A stretch of DNA of 64,000 bases from Kitasatospora sp. NBC_00240 (GTDB taxonomy: Bacteria; Actinomycetota; Actinomycetes; Streptomycetales; Streptomycetaceae), in contig NZ_JAPEMU010000004.1 in NCBI RefSeq assembly GCF_026342405.1, forward strand, positions 62,001 to 126,000. Direction: 5' to 3'. How positions within the stretch are numbered: the stretch's first letter is position 1; each line of letters starts with the position of its first letter. Below, piece by piece: positions 25,288-34,450 of this stretch. Below the pieces are notes generated by a model. That model did no database searches and was not told the DNA's origin. It was given only the letters and a program-made list of their open reading frames with translations. A program made the position numbers and the translations under genes.

Positions 25288-25878
25288 TCCCCGGGGCCGG
25301 ACAACAACACTCACTGGATACAGAAGCTCGTCCCCGCGATCTTGGAACAACGGGTCACGGTCACCGAGGCCCACCGGGGGTGGCGCTACCTGCTGCGCCG
25401 CCACGGCACGCCCGCGCCCGGACCACTGCCGGAGCTGCGGGTGCCGCCCAGCGCCCGCGAGTGGGCGCTGATCCCGTCCTGGGAGTGGCACCGCGCCGGG
25501 GTCGACCTGCACAGAAGCGAAACCGTGCTCCGGGCGGTCCGGCTCGCCCCGCGCCTCGAACAGGCCTCCGCGATGACCTCCGCCGACGCCATCGCCCGTC
25601 TCACCCTGATCCCGGGGATCGGGCCCTGGACTGCTGCCGAAACCCTGCAGCGCTGCAATGGCGACCCGGACGCCGTCTCCGTCGGCGACCTGCATCTGCC
25701 GAATTCGGTCGGCTTCGCCATGGCCGGCAGGGTGCGCAGCACGGACGCGGAGATGCTGGAACTGCTTGAGCCGTATGCCGGCCAGCGGCACCGGCTGTGC
25801 CGGATCATCCGGGCGGCCGGCGTGCGGGCCCCCAGGTTCGGCCCCCGACTCGCTCCGAACGATCACCGGCACCGCTGA
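25288..25878 (+). pseudogene. DNA-3-methyladenine glycosylase (HhH-GPD), N-terminally truncated
   Basis: The open frame after a stop at 25285-25287 encodes LVPAILEQRVTVTEAHRGWR, then LTLIPGIGPWTAAETLQRCN (helix-hairpin-helix) and SVGDLHLPNSVGFAM with the catalytic Asp. The C-terminal part is complete, but the usual first 100 residues or so are missing and no good start exists; TTG at 25342 would begin inside the fold. It probably excises alkylated bases in full-length relatives. It lies just after the ars operon on the same strand. Confidence 0.65.
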
Positions 25879-26226
25879 CCTCGGCCTTCGAACCGCCCGA
25901 GCAGCGGACACCTGCTGGGTGCGTGCGGGCTGTGTGGGGGCCGGGCCCGGCCGGGTCAGGGGTGGTCGTGGATGAGGGTCGGCGGGCCGATACGTCCACA
26001 GCCCACACCACCATCACTCGCCGGACCTGAGGCGCTCACGCGTACCCCCATGGTCGGCTGTCCAACGGTGCGCCCGGGCCGATGTACTCGTGCGGGCGCC
26101 GTCCATTCGGTGACCGTAGCCCCGCCGCTGCCGCCCTGCGCGCGATGTCGCTTGTTCAGGGAACGCGGGAAGCGGCTGCCCCCCTTCCAGCCCATGTGCC
26201 GCCCTCATCCGGCGATTCACCCCGCC
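25879..26226. other. Intergenic, no gene recognised
   Basis: About 350 bp between the glycosylase fragment and the end of the sugar operon. Reading frames here are GC-skewed shadows without recognisable motifs or ribosome sites. Confidence 0.4.
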
Positions 26227-26252
26227 CCTGCCCGCGGCCCGGGGCGGGCAGG
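26227..26252 (-). terminator. Hairpin after the cupin gene
   Basis: CCTGCCCG (26227-26234) pairs with CGGGCAGG (26245-26252) around a GC-rich loop, immediately beyond the stop of the minus-strand operon. Confidence 0.5.
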
Positions 26253-26993
26253 TCAGGGCTGGGGGCCCCGGCGGCGTACCGGGTCGTACGCGGTCAGGAA
26301 ACCGCACATGCCCAGCGTGGTCCCGGGAGGGCCGGCGATGCGGTGGACGGAGGCCAGGTCCAGGTGCGAGGTGTCGCCGTGGCGCAGGGCGTCGATGTTG
26401 GCGAGGGCGGCTTCGGCGGTGGCGGCGGCGCCGTCCTCGATGATGCGTTCCCATTCGGCCAGCCGGGGGGCGGCCAGGTTTGCGGCGGCGGTGTAGAAGT
26501 CTTCCAGCGCTTGGCGGTCGCCGAGCTTCCACTGGTCCAGCAGGGTGGTGAAGCCCTCGACGGCGAGGTCGCGGCGGGCGCGGGCCCGCGTGGGGTCGGG
26601 GGTGCTGTCGGCGCCGGCCAGGGATGCGGCGGCCGGGTAGGTGTCGCGGGTCAGGTGCGCGGGCGGGAAGGTCATGACGGCGTCCCCGGCCTCGGGCAGG
26701 CCGCTGTTCTGCATGATGACCAGGACCTGGAGGTCGCCGTCGTTGACGGCGCGGTGGATGGTGCCGGGGGTGAACCAGACGACGTCGCCGGGGGTGAGGG
26801 TCTGGGTGGTGGGTCCGGATCGGTTCAGGGTCTGCAGTCGGCCGCGGCCGTGCAGGACGATGTACGCCTCGGCGCAGGTCAGATGCATGTGCGGGGATCC
26901 GCCGTGGGCGTCGTCGGCGGTGGGCCAGGGGTAGGCGTTCAGGCGGCTGAAGCCGACGGCTCCGGGGAACTCGGGATAGGCAGGAATTGTCAC
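26253..26993 (-). CDS. Cupin-domain protein
   Basis: 246 aa. A single cupin barrel covers about residues 20-100: GSPHMHLTCAEAYIVLHGRG supplies the HxH...E metal ligands and PGDVVWFTPGTIHRAVNDGD the second cupin motif with its His. The C-terminal 130 residues are helical and of unknown function (LAVEGFTTLLDQWKLGDRQA). It overlaps DUF6807 by 4 bp as ATGA and is last in the seven-gene operon, so it may act as a sugar isomerase/epimerase or binding protein. The exact reaction is not deducible. Confidence 0.85.
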   Translation of the reverse strand: MTIPAYPEFPGAVGFSRLNAYPWPTADDAHGGSPHMHLTCAEAYIVLHGRGRLQTLNRSGPTTQTLTPGDVVWFTPGTIHRAVNDGDLQVLVIMQNSGLPEAGDAVMTFPPAHLTRDTYPAAASLAGADSTPDPTRARARRDLAVEGFTTLLDQWKLGDRQALEDFYTAAANLAAPRLAEWERIIEDGAAATAEAALANIDALRHGDTSHLDLASVHRIAGPPGTTLGMCGFLTAYDPVRRRGPQP

Positions 26994-27907
26994 AGCGTGA
27001 ACTCGGCAGCTATCGGCTTCAGGATGGAGCGGTCGGTGGCCTGGTCGATGAAGACGAAGCGGTGCCGCAGCCGCAGGGTGTGGCCGGGGTCGAGCTTGAT
27101 CTCGGTGTCGAAGGCCGGCGAGGGGTTGAGGCAGGCGAAGGCGTCACTGCGGGCGAACCACTTGATCGGTGCAGGGGCGGAGGACGTGCCGGCGTAGGCC
27201 AGGACGGTGGCCGCTCCGTCGATCCCGTCGTGCTCGCCACTGATGGCCGCCCAGGCTCCTTCGGTGCCCATGAGCTCCTCGCCGTCGGCGCCGTCGGCCA
27301 GGATGTCGGCTCCGGTCCAGGCCCGCGGGCCGCGCCAGAACAGGCCTGTGTAGCCCGCCTTCTCGCGTCCGTGGGTGGTGGGGCTGCCCATCTCCAGTGT
27401 CTCGGTGTGGGCGTTGGTCAGGTCGGTGTGGAAGTCCAGCACCCAGATCCCCCGGGCGGCGTCCGCGCTGTGGAAGCGCAGGGTGCGCGACTCGTGGATC
27501 CAGGTCTGCTGGTCGGACGCGACCCAGTGGAGCAGTTCGCGGACGGTGACCTCGTCGCCCTCGGTGTCGAGGGCCTCGAAGGACTGGTGTTCCTGGCTGC
27601 CCTGGTTGCGACGCCAGACGTAGCCGTGGCCCGGTGCCCCCGCCTCGAAGGTGGGTCCTCCCCAGAAATTGTCCCCGGACAGGTGGGACCAGGTCATCTG
27701 CAGGCCCTTGTGCCATCGGTGGTCCCAGGGCCGGTAGACGCCCAGCGGCGCTCCGGAGAGGGTGTTGAGCGGGTAGAGGTACGGCTTGGGCGACTCCTCG
27801 GCGGGGGCGTCGGGGCGGTAGACGTAGCGGGCGATCTCGGTGCCGTCGACGGTGACCACGAGCGTGGTGCCGTCGCTGTCGGCGATGTGGAAGCGGGTCT
27901 CAGGCAT
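26990..27907 (-). CDS. DUF6807 (PmoA-like) family protein
   Basis: 305 aa. The family pattern is clear: YLYPLNTLSGAPLGVYRPWD, HRWHKGLQMTWSHLSGDNFW, GSPTTHGREKAGYTGLFWRG and CLNPSPAFDTEIKLDPGHTL. Genes of this family (called PmoA-like or DUF6807) are usually beside Gfo/Idh/MocA dehydrogenases in sugar loci, and their activity is not well defined. It overlaps the dehydrogenase by 8 bp and the cupin by 4 bp. There is no signal peptide. Confidence 0.85.
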   Translation of the reverse strand: MPETRFHIADSDGTTLVVTVDGTEIARYVYRPDAPAEESPKPYLYPLNTLSGAPLGVYRPWDHRWHKGLQMTWSHLSGDNFWGGPTFEAGAPGHGYVWRRNQGSQEHQSFEALDTEGDEVTVRELLHWVASDQQTWIHESRTLRFHSADAARGIWVLDFHTDLTNAHTETLEMGSPTTHGREKAGYTGLFWRGPRAWTGADILADGADGEELMGTEGAWAAISGEHDGIDGAATVLAYAGTSSAPAPIKWFARSDAFACLNPSPAFDTEIKLDPGHTLRLRHRFVFIDQATDRSILKPIAAEFTL

Positions 27908-29018
27908 GGAGCTCCTCCTTCGCGGTGCGGGGATCGGGGGTGCCGCTCATGGAGTGGTAGAAGGGGTTGTCCGCGGTGAGCCGACCGGGGGTGACCGGGC
28001 GTCCCGTGGTGGCCGACTCGTAGAGGGCCGCGATGAACTCCAGGACCCGGCGGCCGTCGTCGCCGCTGCCCTCGGGGCGGCGCCCCTGCCGCAAGTCGTC
28101 TATGAGGAAGCGGAGCTGGACGGCGTGGGAGCTGGCTTCGTTACGGTCGGGGGCGCCGAGGGCTGCGGGAGTCTCGCCGCTGCGGTGCGGTGCAGGTGTC
28201 CAGGTCCAGTGGGAGTTGTCGTACCCGTACAGGTGGCTGAGCTCGACGGTGGCGTCGGGGAAGTCGAACCGCAGGTAGCTGGTCTCCCGGGGGGACAGGA
28301 CGCTGTTGACCATGGAGACCATGGCGCCTGAGGCGAAGCGGACCAGGGCCATGGAGACGTCCTCGGTCTCCACGTCGCGGGCCAGCGTGCCGGTGGCGGC
28401 CCGGACTTCGGCCCACTCCCCCATCAGGGCCAGCATGAGGTCCATCTGGTGGATGCCGTGGCCCATGCTGGGGCCACCGCCCTCGGTGGCCCACTTCCCG
28501 CGCCAGGGCACCTGGTAGTAGGCGTCGTCGCGGTACCACAGGGTGTGGCAGATGCCGACCAGGGGCTTGCCGAGGGCACCGGTGCGGATGCGCTCGCGCA
28601 GAGCGCGGGCGCCGGAGCCGAAGCGGTGCTGGAAGACGTAGGAGACGTAGGGCCCGCCGTCGCGTTCGTGCCGCGCGATCTCGTCGTACTCGGCGACGGA
28701 CAGCGTGGGGGGCTTCTCGCACCACACCGCGACGCCGGCGTCGAGGCAGGCGGTGACGGCGTCGCGGTGCGCGATCGGCGGGGTGCACACCACGACCAGG
28801 TCCGGGCGGGTGGCCCGGAGCATCTCGTGCAGGTCGTCGAAGGCCTCGTCGATGCCCCAGGTGGCGGCGAAGGCCTTCGCGCGGGCGAGGTCGACGTCGA
28901 CGACGGCCACCGCGGTGGCGTCGGCGCCCTGGGCGCGCACAGCAGGCATGTGGCAGGTCTCGGCGATGTTCCCGGCGCCGACGATCGCCACGCGGACGGG
29001 CTGGAGGGAATCCGTCAT
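27900..29018 (-). CDS. Gfo/Idh/MocA-family oxidoreductase
   Basis: 372 aa. The Rossmann start VRVAIVGAGNIAETCHMPAV binds NAD(P); VWCEKPPTLSVAEYDEIARH contains the conserved EKP; GGGPSMGHGIHQMDLMLALM is the substrate-side helix with a catalytic-type His. Family members oxidise or isomerise sugars and sugar acids. It sits 14 bp after the second permease and overlaps DUF6807, so it most likely acts on the imported saccharide. Confidence 0.9.
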   Translation of the reverse strand: MTDSLQPVRVAIVGAGNIAETCHMPAVRAQGADATAVAVVDVDLARAKAFAATWGIDEAFDDLHEMLRATRPDLVVVCTPPIAHRDAVTACLDAGVAVWCEKPPTLSVAEYDEIARHERDGGPYVSYVFQHRFGSGARALRERIRTGALGKPLVGICHTLWYRDDAYYQVPWRGKWATEGGGPSMGHGIHQMDLMLALMGEWAEVRAATGTLARDVETEDVSMALVRFASGAMVSMVNSVLSPRETSYLRFDFPDATVELSHLYGYDNSHWTWTPAPHRSGETPAALGAPDRNEASSHAVQLRFLIDDLRQGRRPEGSGDDGRRVLEFIAALYESATTGRPVTPGRLTADNPFYHSMSGTPDPRTAKEELHA

Positions 29019-29032
29019 GTCAGTCCTTCATT

Positions 29033-29935
29033 TCAGTGGGCGGCCGGCTTGGACAGCGCCTGGGCGGGGTTGGAGAACCGCAGGCTCACCGCGAGGCCGA
29101 GGAGGGCGATGGCCATGTAGAAGACGGTCATCGCGGCGGTGAGGGCGGCGGGCGGCCCGCCCGGGTCGGACATCGCGCCGAAGATGGCGACGACCAGCGT
29201 CTGGGTGCGGGCGCTGGAGACGAAGAACGTCAGCTCGAACGACCCCAGCACACGGACCAGGCTCAGCACGCCGGCGGCGACGATGCCGGGGGTGAGCAGC
29301 GGCACCAGGACGCGGGTGAACAGGCGCAGGTTGTCGGCGCCGAAGACCTTCGCGGCGTTCTCCACGTCCGGGGAGATCTGCTCCACGAACGGCACCGTGA
29401 TCAGGATGACCAGCGGCAGGATGGGCACGAGGTTGACCAGGATCACGGCGGTCAGGGTGCCGCCCAGGCCGATGCGGTACATGAGGGCGGCCAGTTGCAC
29501 GGCGTAGGTCAGTGGCGGCAGGATCACCGGGAACAGTGCGAACAGCATGATCGCCGAGCGGCCCGGGAACTTCTTGCGCGCCAGGATGTAGCCGGCGGGG
29601 ACGCCGATCAGCAGGGCGAGGAGGACGTCGGCGAGGGCGACTTTGAAGGTGACGCCGATGGAGGTGGCCAGACCGGGCTGGTGCCACGCCTGTGTGAACC
29701 AGGACCAGGTGTACCCGGTCGGCAGCCAGTTGCCGCTCCAGGTGGTGGACAGGGAGCTGATCACGACGGAGACGAGGACGGCCAGCAGGGTGGCGGCGAA
29801 CAGTCCGGCGAGGATCCAGGTGATGACGGCGGTGAGGGTCGGCCGGGGCCGGGGGCGCCCCGGTGCGGGAGCCGCAGGTGCGGCGGGTGCGGCAGGTGTG
29901 GTGGGTGTCGTGGGTGTGGTGGGTGTCGTGGTCAT
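29033..29935 (-). CDS. ABC transporter permease, second subunit
   Basis: 300 aa from ATG 29935 in the TGATG overlap with the first permease. The N-terminus is an odd low-complexity Thr/Pro/Ala tail (TTPTTPTTPAAPAAPAAPAP) before six membrane spans. The EAA loop reads DVENAAKVFGADNLRLFTRV. This is the PotC-like half of a binding-protein-dependent importer. The repeat tail is unusual for a permease; it could be a start misjudgement, but no later good start is seen. Confidence 0.9.
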   Translation of the reverse strand: MTTTPTTPTTPTTPAAPAAPAAPAPGRPRPRPTLTAVITWILAGLFAATLLAVLVSVVISSLSTTWSGNWLPTGYTWSWFTQAWHQPGLATSIGVTFKVALADVLLALLIGVPAGYILARKKFPGRSAIMLFALFPVILPPLTYAVQLAALMYRIGLGGTLTAVILVNLVPILPLVILITVPFVEQISPDVENAAKVFGADNLRLFTRVLVPLLTPGIVAAGVLSLVRVLGSFELTFFVSSARTQTLVVAIFGAMSDPGGPPAALTAAMTVFYMAIALLGLAVSLRFSNPAQALSKPAAH

Positions 29936-30837
29936 CAGCCCTTCCCTCCCGTGGCCGGGCCCTTGTAGAAGCGCCCTCGGACGGTGACCATCACGGCGAG
30001 GATCAGCAGCTCGATGAGGGTGAGCACGACGGCGATGGCGGACGCCTGGGTGTAGTCGGAGTGTTGCGAGGCGGCCTGGTAGATCGGGATCGTCAGGACG
30101 TGGGTCTGGTTGTCGGGCTGGCCGACCAGGATCGCGGAGGGGAAGATCGCGAACGCTTCGACGAGCGCGAGCATGAACGCGGTGAGGATGCCGGGGGTCG
30201 CCAGCGGCAGGATGATCCGCCGGAACCGTGCGGCGCGGGAGGCGCCGAGGGTGGCGGCGGCGTTCTCCAGCGACCGGTCGATCCCGCCGAAGAAGCCGAC
30301 CATCAGCAGGAAGCCGAGCGGGAAGGTGGTCAGCACCGCGGCGATGAAGGTGCCGCGGTAGTTGTAGATGAGGTCGGCCTGCGGCAGGCCGACGGCCTTG
30401 AGGGCGAGGTTGGCCCAGCCGTACGGGGAGAACACCCGGGGCATGCCCTGCGCGATGAGGATGCTGCCGAAGGTGATGGGCAGCATCAGCACCAGCGTGA
30501 CCCATCGGCGGCCACGGAAGTCACGGCGGCACTGGTAGGCCAGCGGCGCGGCCAGAGCGACGCTGACCACGGCCACTGGGACCGCCAGCCGCAGGGTCTT
30601 ACCGATCGACCCGGCCAGGTAGGGGTCGGAGAAGAAGGCGCTGTAGTTGGCGAAGATCCCTTCGCCCTTCTGCGGCTGGAAGGAGATCGACAGGCCGTAG
30701 AGGAACGGGTAGAGGAACAGGCCGGCGATGACCGCCACGGCGGGCAGGAGCAGGAGCAGCGACCGGTCGATGCCGTGCTCGGCCAGCCGGTGGCGCAGCG
30801 GCTGTCGCGGTGCGGCGGTGACGGGGAGGTCAGCCAT
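29935..30837 (-). CDS. ABC transporter permease, first subunit
   Basis: 300 aa with six membrane spans starting LLLLLPAVAVIAGLFLYPFL and an EAA loop LENAAATLGASRAARFRRII. The PotB-like layout (family 3.A.1.11) imports polyamines, opines, phosphonates or small sugars. It overlaps the ATPase end by 8 bp and its stop shares a base with the next start. Confidence 0.9.
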   Translation of the reverse strand: MADLPVTAAPRQPLRHRLAEHGIDRSLLLLLPAVAVIAGLFLYPFLYGLSISFQPQKGEGIFANYSAFFSDPYLAGSIGKTLRLAVPVAVVSVALAAPLAYQCRRDFRGRRWVTLVLMLPITFGSILIAQGMPRVFSPYGWANLALKAVGLPQADLIYNYRGTFIAAVLTTFPLGFLLMVGFFGGIDRSLENAAATLGASRAARFRRIILPLATPGILTAFMLALVEAFAIFPSAILVGQPDNQTHVLTIPIYQAASQHSDYTQASAIAVVLTLIELLILAVMVTVRGRFYKGPATGGKG

Positions 30838-31966
30838 GGGGTTTCACCACCACCGTGGTGGGGTCGGGTCCGCCGGGGTAGACCAGGATCCGGTCCGGGC
30901 GCGCTGTCAGGGACAGTACGGAGCCGGCGACGACCGGTTCGTCGGTCTTCAGGTGCAGCACGCCGCCGTCGTTGGTGCGGGTCTGCACCGACAGCTCGCG
31001 TCCGTGGTACTCGACCACTTCGGCGACGGCCTCGATCGTGTTGCTGCTGCCGGCGACGGCCACCCGCAGGTCCTCGGGTCGGATGGCGACGGTGACCTGC
31101 GCGCCGACGGCCGGGACGGGGCCGGCGCCCTTGAGGGTGCCGGCGACGACCGCGCCGTGGGCGGCGATGGTCACCTGGCGGCCCGGGCCCTGGGAGTCGA
31201 GAGCGGCGGGGAAGAGGTTGCGGTAGCCCATGAAGCCGGCCACGTAGGCGCTGGCGGGGTTGGTGTAGACGTCCTCGGGCGTGCCGCTCTGTTCCAGCTT
31301 GCCTTTGCGGAGCACCACCAGGCGGGTGGCCAGTGACAGGGCCTCTTCCTGGTCATGGGTGACGTAGAGGACGGTCAGGCCCTGTTCCTGGTAGATCCGC
31401 TTGATCTCGGTGCGCATCTCGATCCGCAGGGCGGCGTCGAGGTTGGACAGCGGCTCGTCCATCAGCACGACCTCCGGCCGGATGGCCAGGGCTCGGGCGA
31501 TGGCGACCCGCTGCTGCTGGCCGCCGGAGAGCTGGGACGGCAGCTTGGCGGCGTGCTCGGCCAGTTGCACGGTGCGCAGGGCCTCCAGAGCGCGCCGGCC
31601 GCGTTCCTTGCGCGCGATGCGGCGCATTGCGAGACCGAACTCGACGTTCTTCTGCACGCTCATGTGCGGGAAGAGCGCGTAGTTCTGGAACACCATCCCG
31701 AAGCCGCGCTTCTCCGGCGGCAGGATGTCGATGCGCTCGTCGTCGCGCCAGACGGAGCCGCCGGTCAGCGGTTGCAGTCCGGCCAGGCATGCCAGAGCAG
31801 TGGACTTTCCGCACCCGGAGGGGCCCAGCAGGGCCACGAACTCGCCACGGGGCAGTTCCAGGTCGAAGTGGTCCAGGGCGGGTGGGTTCTTGCCGTAGGC
31901 GCGGGTGATCCCGCGCATCGACAGCTTCTCGAAGCCCACGGCCGGTCTGGTCGTCGTGGTCGCCAC
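30830..31966 (-). CDS. ABC transporter ATP-binding protein (PotA/MalK-like)
   Basis: 378 aa. Walker A LLGPSGCGKSTALACLAGLQ, Q-loop FQNYALFPHMSV, signature LSGGQQQRVAIARALA, Walker B VVLMDEPLSNLDAALRIEMR and the H-loop VTHDQEEALSLATR are intact. A C-terminal TOBE domain begins near residue 270. It lies 3 bp after the lipoprotein gene. Confidence 0.95.
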   Translation of the reverse strand: MATTTTRPAVGFEKLSMRGITRAYGKNPPALDHFDLELPRGEFVALLGPSGCGKSTALACLAGLQPLTGGSVWRDDERIDILPPEKRGFGMVFQNYALFPHMSVQKNVEFGLAMRRIARKERGRRALEALRTVQLAEHAAKLPSQLSGGQQQRVAIARALAIRPEVVLMDEPLSNLDAALRIEMRTEIKRIYQEQGLTVLYVTHDQEEALSLATRLVVLRKGKLEQSGTPEDVYTNPASAYVAGFMGYRNLFPAALDSQGPGRQVTIAAHGAVVAGTLKGAGPVPAVGAQVTVAIRPEDLRVAVAGSSNTIEAVAEVVEYHGRELSVQTRTNDGGVLHLKTDEPVVAGSVLSLTARPDRILVYPGGPDPTTVVVKPHG

Positions 31967-31969
31967 GGC

Positions 31970-33208
31970 TCACCCACCGACCTTGGCGCCCACGTTGCGC
32001 TGCCACAGGTCGAACGCCTTCTGGAGGTTCGAGGGGGTCAGCGGCGGGCGGGAGGCGCCGGTCTTCAGCGCGTTCGGGAAGAAGTCGGGGCGGCCCCACT
32101 GCTGGACGAACGCGGTGACGTCCGTGCCGGAGTTCACGATGGTGGCGTCCTTGTTCGCCGTGGTCAGCACCCCGGTCGTCAGACGGGCCCGCTGCGCGTC
32201 GGCGGTGACCAGGTAGGACTCCAGCTTCAGGGCGACGTAAAGCGTCTGCGCGCTGACGCCGTTCGGGATCATCGCGAAGTGGCCGTCGTTGATCCAGGCC
32301 TCGTTCTGGAACAGGGCGATGCCGGTGCCGGCGGGCCAGGTCCCGGCCTTGCGGTTGGCGATGTCGTGGGACAGAACGGTCGGGATGAGGCTCAGCTGGC
32401 CGCTGCCGAACTGCTGGGCGAGCAGCGACGAGCTGGCCGGGTAGCTGTTGACGTACTTGCCCAGTTCCTGCAGGTAGGCCCAGGTCTTGGTCCAGCCGTC
32501 GACCGGGTCGGACGGGTCGGAGTCCCCGAGCAGGTAGGGCAGGGCCTGGATGAAGGCGCGGCCGGAGCCGGAGTTGGCCGGCTGCGCGTAGCTGAACCTG
32601 CCCTTGTTGGCCTTCGCCCAGTCCAGCAGCGCCTGCGGCGTCGTCGGGACCTGGCCGGCCGCCACGGCCGTGGGGTTGTAGTCGAGGAACGGCCCGTTCT
32701 GGTCGAAGTTGACCAGGAGGCCGTATCCGTTCGCGAGCCTTTGGATGTTGGAGCGCGCGTCGTCCTGGATGGTGCTCAGGTCCGGCAGGGACTTGACCTG
32801 GGTGTCCAGCTGCTGCTGGAACAGCTTCTGGTCCTCGCCGGCGCCGAGGACGTCGCCGCCGCCGAGCACCAGGGAGATGTCGATGTGGCCGCCCGACTGC
32901 TGGGCCTTGATCTTGCCGGCAACGTCCGTGGCGGCCGCGGTCTGGTACGTCACGGAGGACACCAGATCCGGGTTGGCCTTCACGAAGGCGTCGATGGCGG
33001 ACTGGCCGCCGCCCTTGAGGTCGCCGCCGCCGTCCAGGATCGTCAGGGCGATCGGCTTGCCGGGCTTCTCGGGAGTGATCGTGCTCGAGGAGGCGGACGT
33101 GCTGTTCGGTGCGCCGCACGCAGTGATCATGGCCAGGGAGAGGGCCGCCGCGGCGGCTCCCGCCACGAGCCTGGGTCTGATTGCGTGGGTTGCATGGCGC
33201 TGAGTCAT
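31970..33208 (-). CDS. Extracellular solute-binding lipoprotein of the ABC importer
   Basis: 412 aa from ATG 33208 with GGAAGGA 7 bp upstream. Signal peptide RPRLVAGAAAAALSLAMITAC ends in a lipobox (ITAC), so the mature protein is a membrane-anchored lipoprotein. The mature region has family-1 binding-protein features (LTILDGGGDLKGGGQSAIDA, GYGLLVNFDQNGPFLDYNP, and a late helical domain). It is first in the operon lipoprotein-ATPase-permease-permease-oxidoreductase-DUF6807-cupin. Two LacI-type operators frame its promoter at 33320-33371. The ligand is unknown; the context points to a sugar derivative. Confidence 0.9.
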   Translation of the reverse strand: MTQRHATHAIRPRLVAGAAAAALSLAMITACGAPNSTSASSSTITPEKPGKPIALTILDGGGDLKGGGQSAIDAFVKANPDLVSSVTYQTAAATDVAGKIKAQQSGGHIDISLVLGGGDVLGAGEDQKLFQQQLDTQVKSLPDLSTIQDDARSNIQRLANGYGLLVNFDQNGPFLDYNPTAVAAGQVPTTPQALLDWAKANKGRFSYAQPANSGSGRAFIQALPYLLGDSDPSDPVDGWTKTWAYLQELGKYVNSYPASSSLLAQQFGSGQLSLIPTVLSHDIANRKAGTWPAGTGIALFQNEAWINDGHFAMIPNGVSAQTLYVALKLESYLVTADAQRARLTTGVLTTANKDATIVNSGTDVTAFVQQWGRPDFFPNALKTGASRPPLTPSNLQKAFDLWQRNVGAKVGG

Positions 33209-33319
33209 GGGTGTCCTTCCCTGGCACCTCGGTGTGCCGCGGAAAAACCGGTCCCCGGGTATGGGTGGGCAACCGGGATCAGATGGGGGAAACAAGCCGT
33301 TCACCGGCTTGTTGCAGCG

Positions 33320-33371
33320 AACGTAGTGATCGATCACCTTTGGCGTCAATAGCTAAAGAGTGATCGATCAC
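33320..33371 (-). promoter_or_regulatory. Promoter of the ABC operon with two LacI operators
   Basis: On the minus strand: operator GTGATCGATCAC (33360-33371), 10 bp, -35 TTGACG (33344-33349), an 18-bp spacer containing a second GTGATCGATCAC (33326-33337), then -10 TACGTT (33320-33325). Bound repressor would block RNA polymerase directly. The same layout recurs at 36044-36094. Transcript leader is about 105 nt. Confidence 0.85.
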
Positions 33372-34239
33372 TTTTTAGGTAGGTGCGCCCATGACCTGGG
33401 CATGCCCGACGTTGGTCGAACCCAGGCACGCAGGATTGGTCGCCCGGGTTCGCAGGGTCGGGGGTGCCTGCCGCTGGGGCGCGAGGGCCACAGGGTACGA
33501 CCTGGCGTCGGGGATGGCGAGGGACCGGTGGGTGATGCGGATACCGGAGAACTCGTCGGAGTCCCTACGACCGTCACGTCGACGAAGAAAGTCCGCCTTG
33601 CCTCGACCGAGGCACCGCGTCCTACGGCGCCGCGCGGCCCGCCCAGCGGCCTGGTGCAGGCGTGGACGGGATTCTCCCCCAGGCCGACCCGGTTCCAGCC
33701 CCGTGGCCGGCGGCCCCTGATCCGTTCGGGATTCCGGTCGGCCGAGGGGGCGGCCCCTGACGGCATCGAACGGGCGCAATCGACGAGCACGGGCCGCGGC
33801 CCAGTCCTACGCCGGGGCGGCCTCGCTGCTCGGCCCCGTCAGGTACCGGGGCGCCGGACCCGGAGAGGGCGACGTGTATGGGGCGAGATGGGGACGTGGA
33901 CGGGGCCGGGAGCGGCTTGGACGCGCAGGCCCCCGTTCGGCGAGAGCCAGGTCCGGCACCGCGACCGGAGTCTCCTCGCCGCTCCGCGATGCCATCGACC
34001 AGGATCCCCTGCGCAAGGTCGTGCTGCTGGGCGCCTCAACGCCGCTGGCCACGACCGCACCCTCGTGCCCCTGACCACCCGACTGTGCTCAGAACAAGAA
34101 GCTCCGGTGCCGGCTTCGGCTTCAGCTGGCCCAGCGCCCTCCCACCACCCCGGACGACCACCTCACCGGCCGCGGCGCCACCGCGACCTGGACCTTGCCC
34201 GCCACCGGCAGCGACCACCGCCCCGTCGCCGCCAGACTC
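33372..34239. other. Long gene-poor stretch
   Basis: About 870 bp between the operon promoter and the inverted repeat. All six frames carry open but Pro/Arg/Ala-biased readings with no recognised domain, ribosome site or membrane segment. It may be a decayed gene. I see nothing I can name. Confidence 0.4.
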
Positions 34240-34399
34240 AGACCGACCGGCAATTGGGGGGCGGCGTCGCGGCGCCCGGGCTGTCGCCTGGACTGCGTTG
34301 TCGTCAGTCGCCGCAGCTCCGCTGCTGCTCCCTCCTCCGCCTTGCCGGACTCGGCCCGAACACCGCCCCTTCACCCACCCCCCAATTGCCGGTCGGTCT
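34240..34399. repeat. 22-bp perfect inverted repeat bounding 160 bp
   Basis: Left arm 34240-34261 begins AGACCGACCGGCAATTGGGG; its exact complement lies at 34378-34399. The 116-bp interior has no gene. The size and ends suggest a miniature transposable element; no clear target duplication is seen. It lies just downstream of the lacI stop at 34451. Confidence 0.6.
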
Positions 34400-34450
34400 C
34401 AAGGGGTGGAGCCGCATCGCAACGGGGCGGGGGCGGGATGACGCGCCCGG

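Noticed and set aside
25204..25290. Possible resolvase start (GIGYARSASTTELIERHHGL) on the minus strand
   Set aside because: Only about 20 residues before a stop, without the catalytic Ser context; chance resemblance is likely.
33372..34239. Several overlapping open frames in the gene-poor stretch
   Set aside because: No domain, start signal or normal amino-acid balance; high GC alone keeps frames open.
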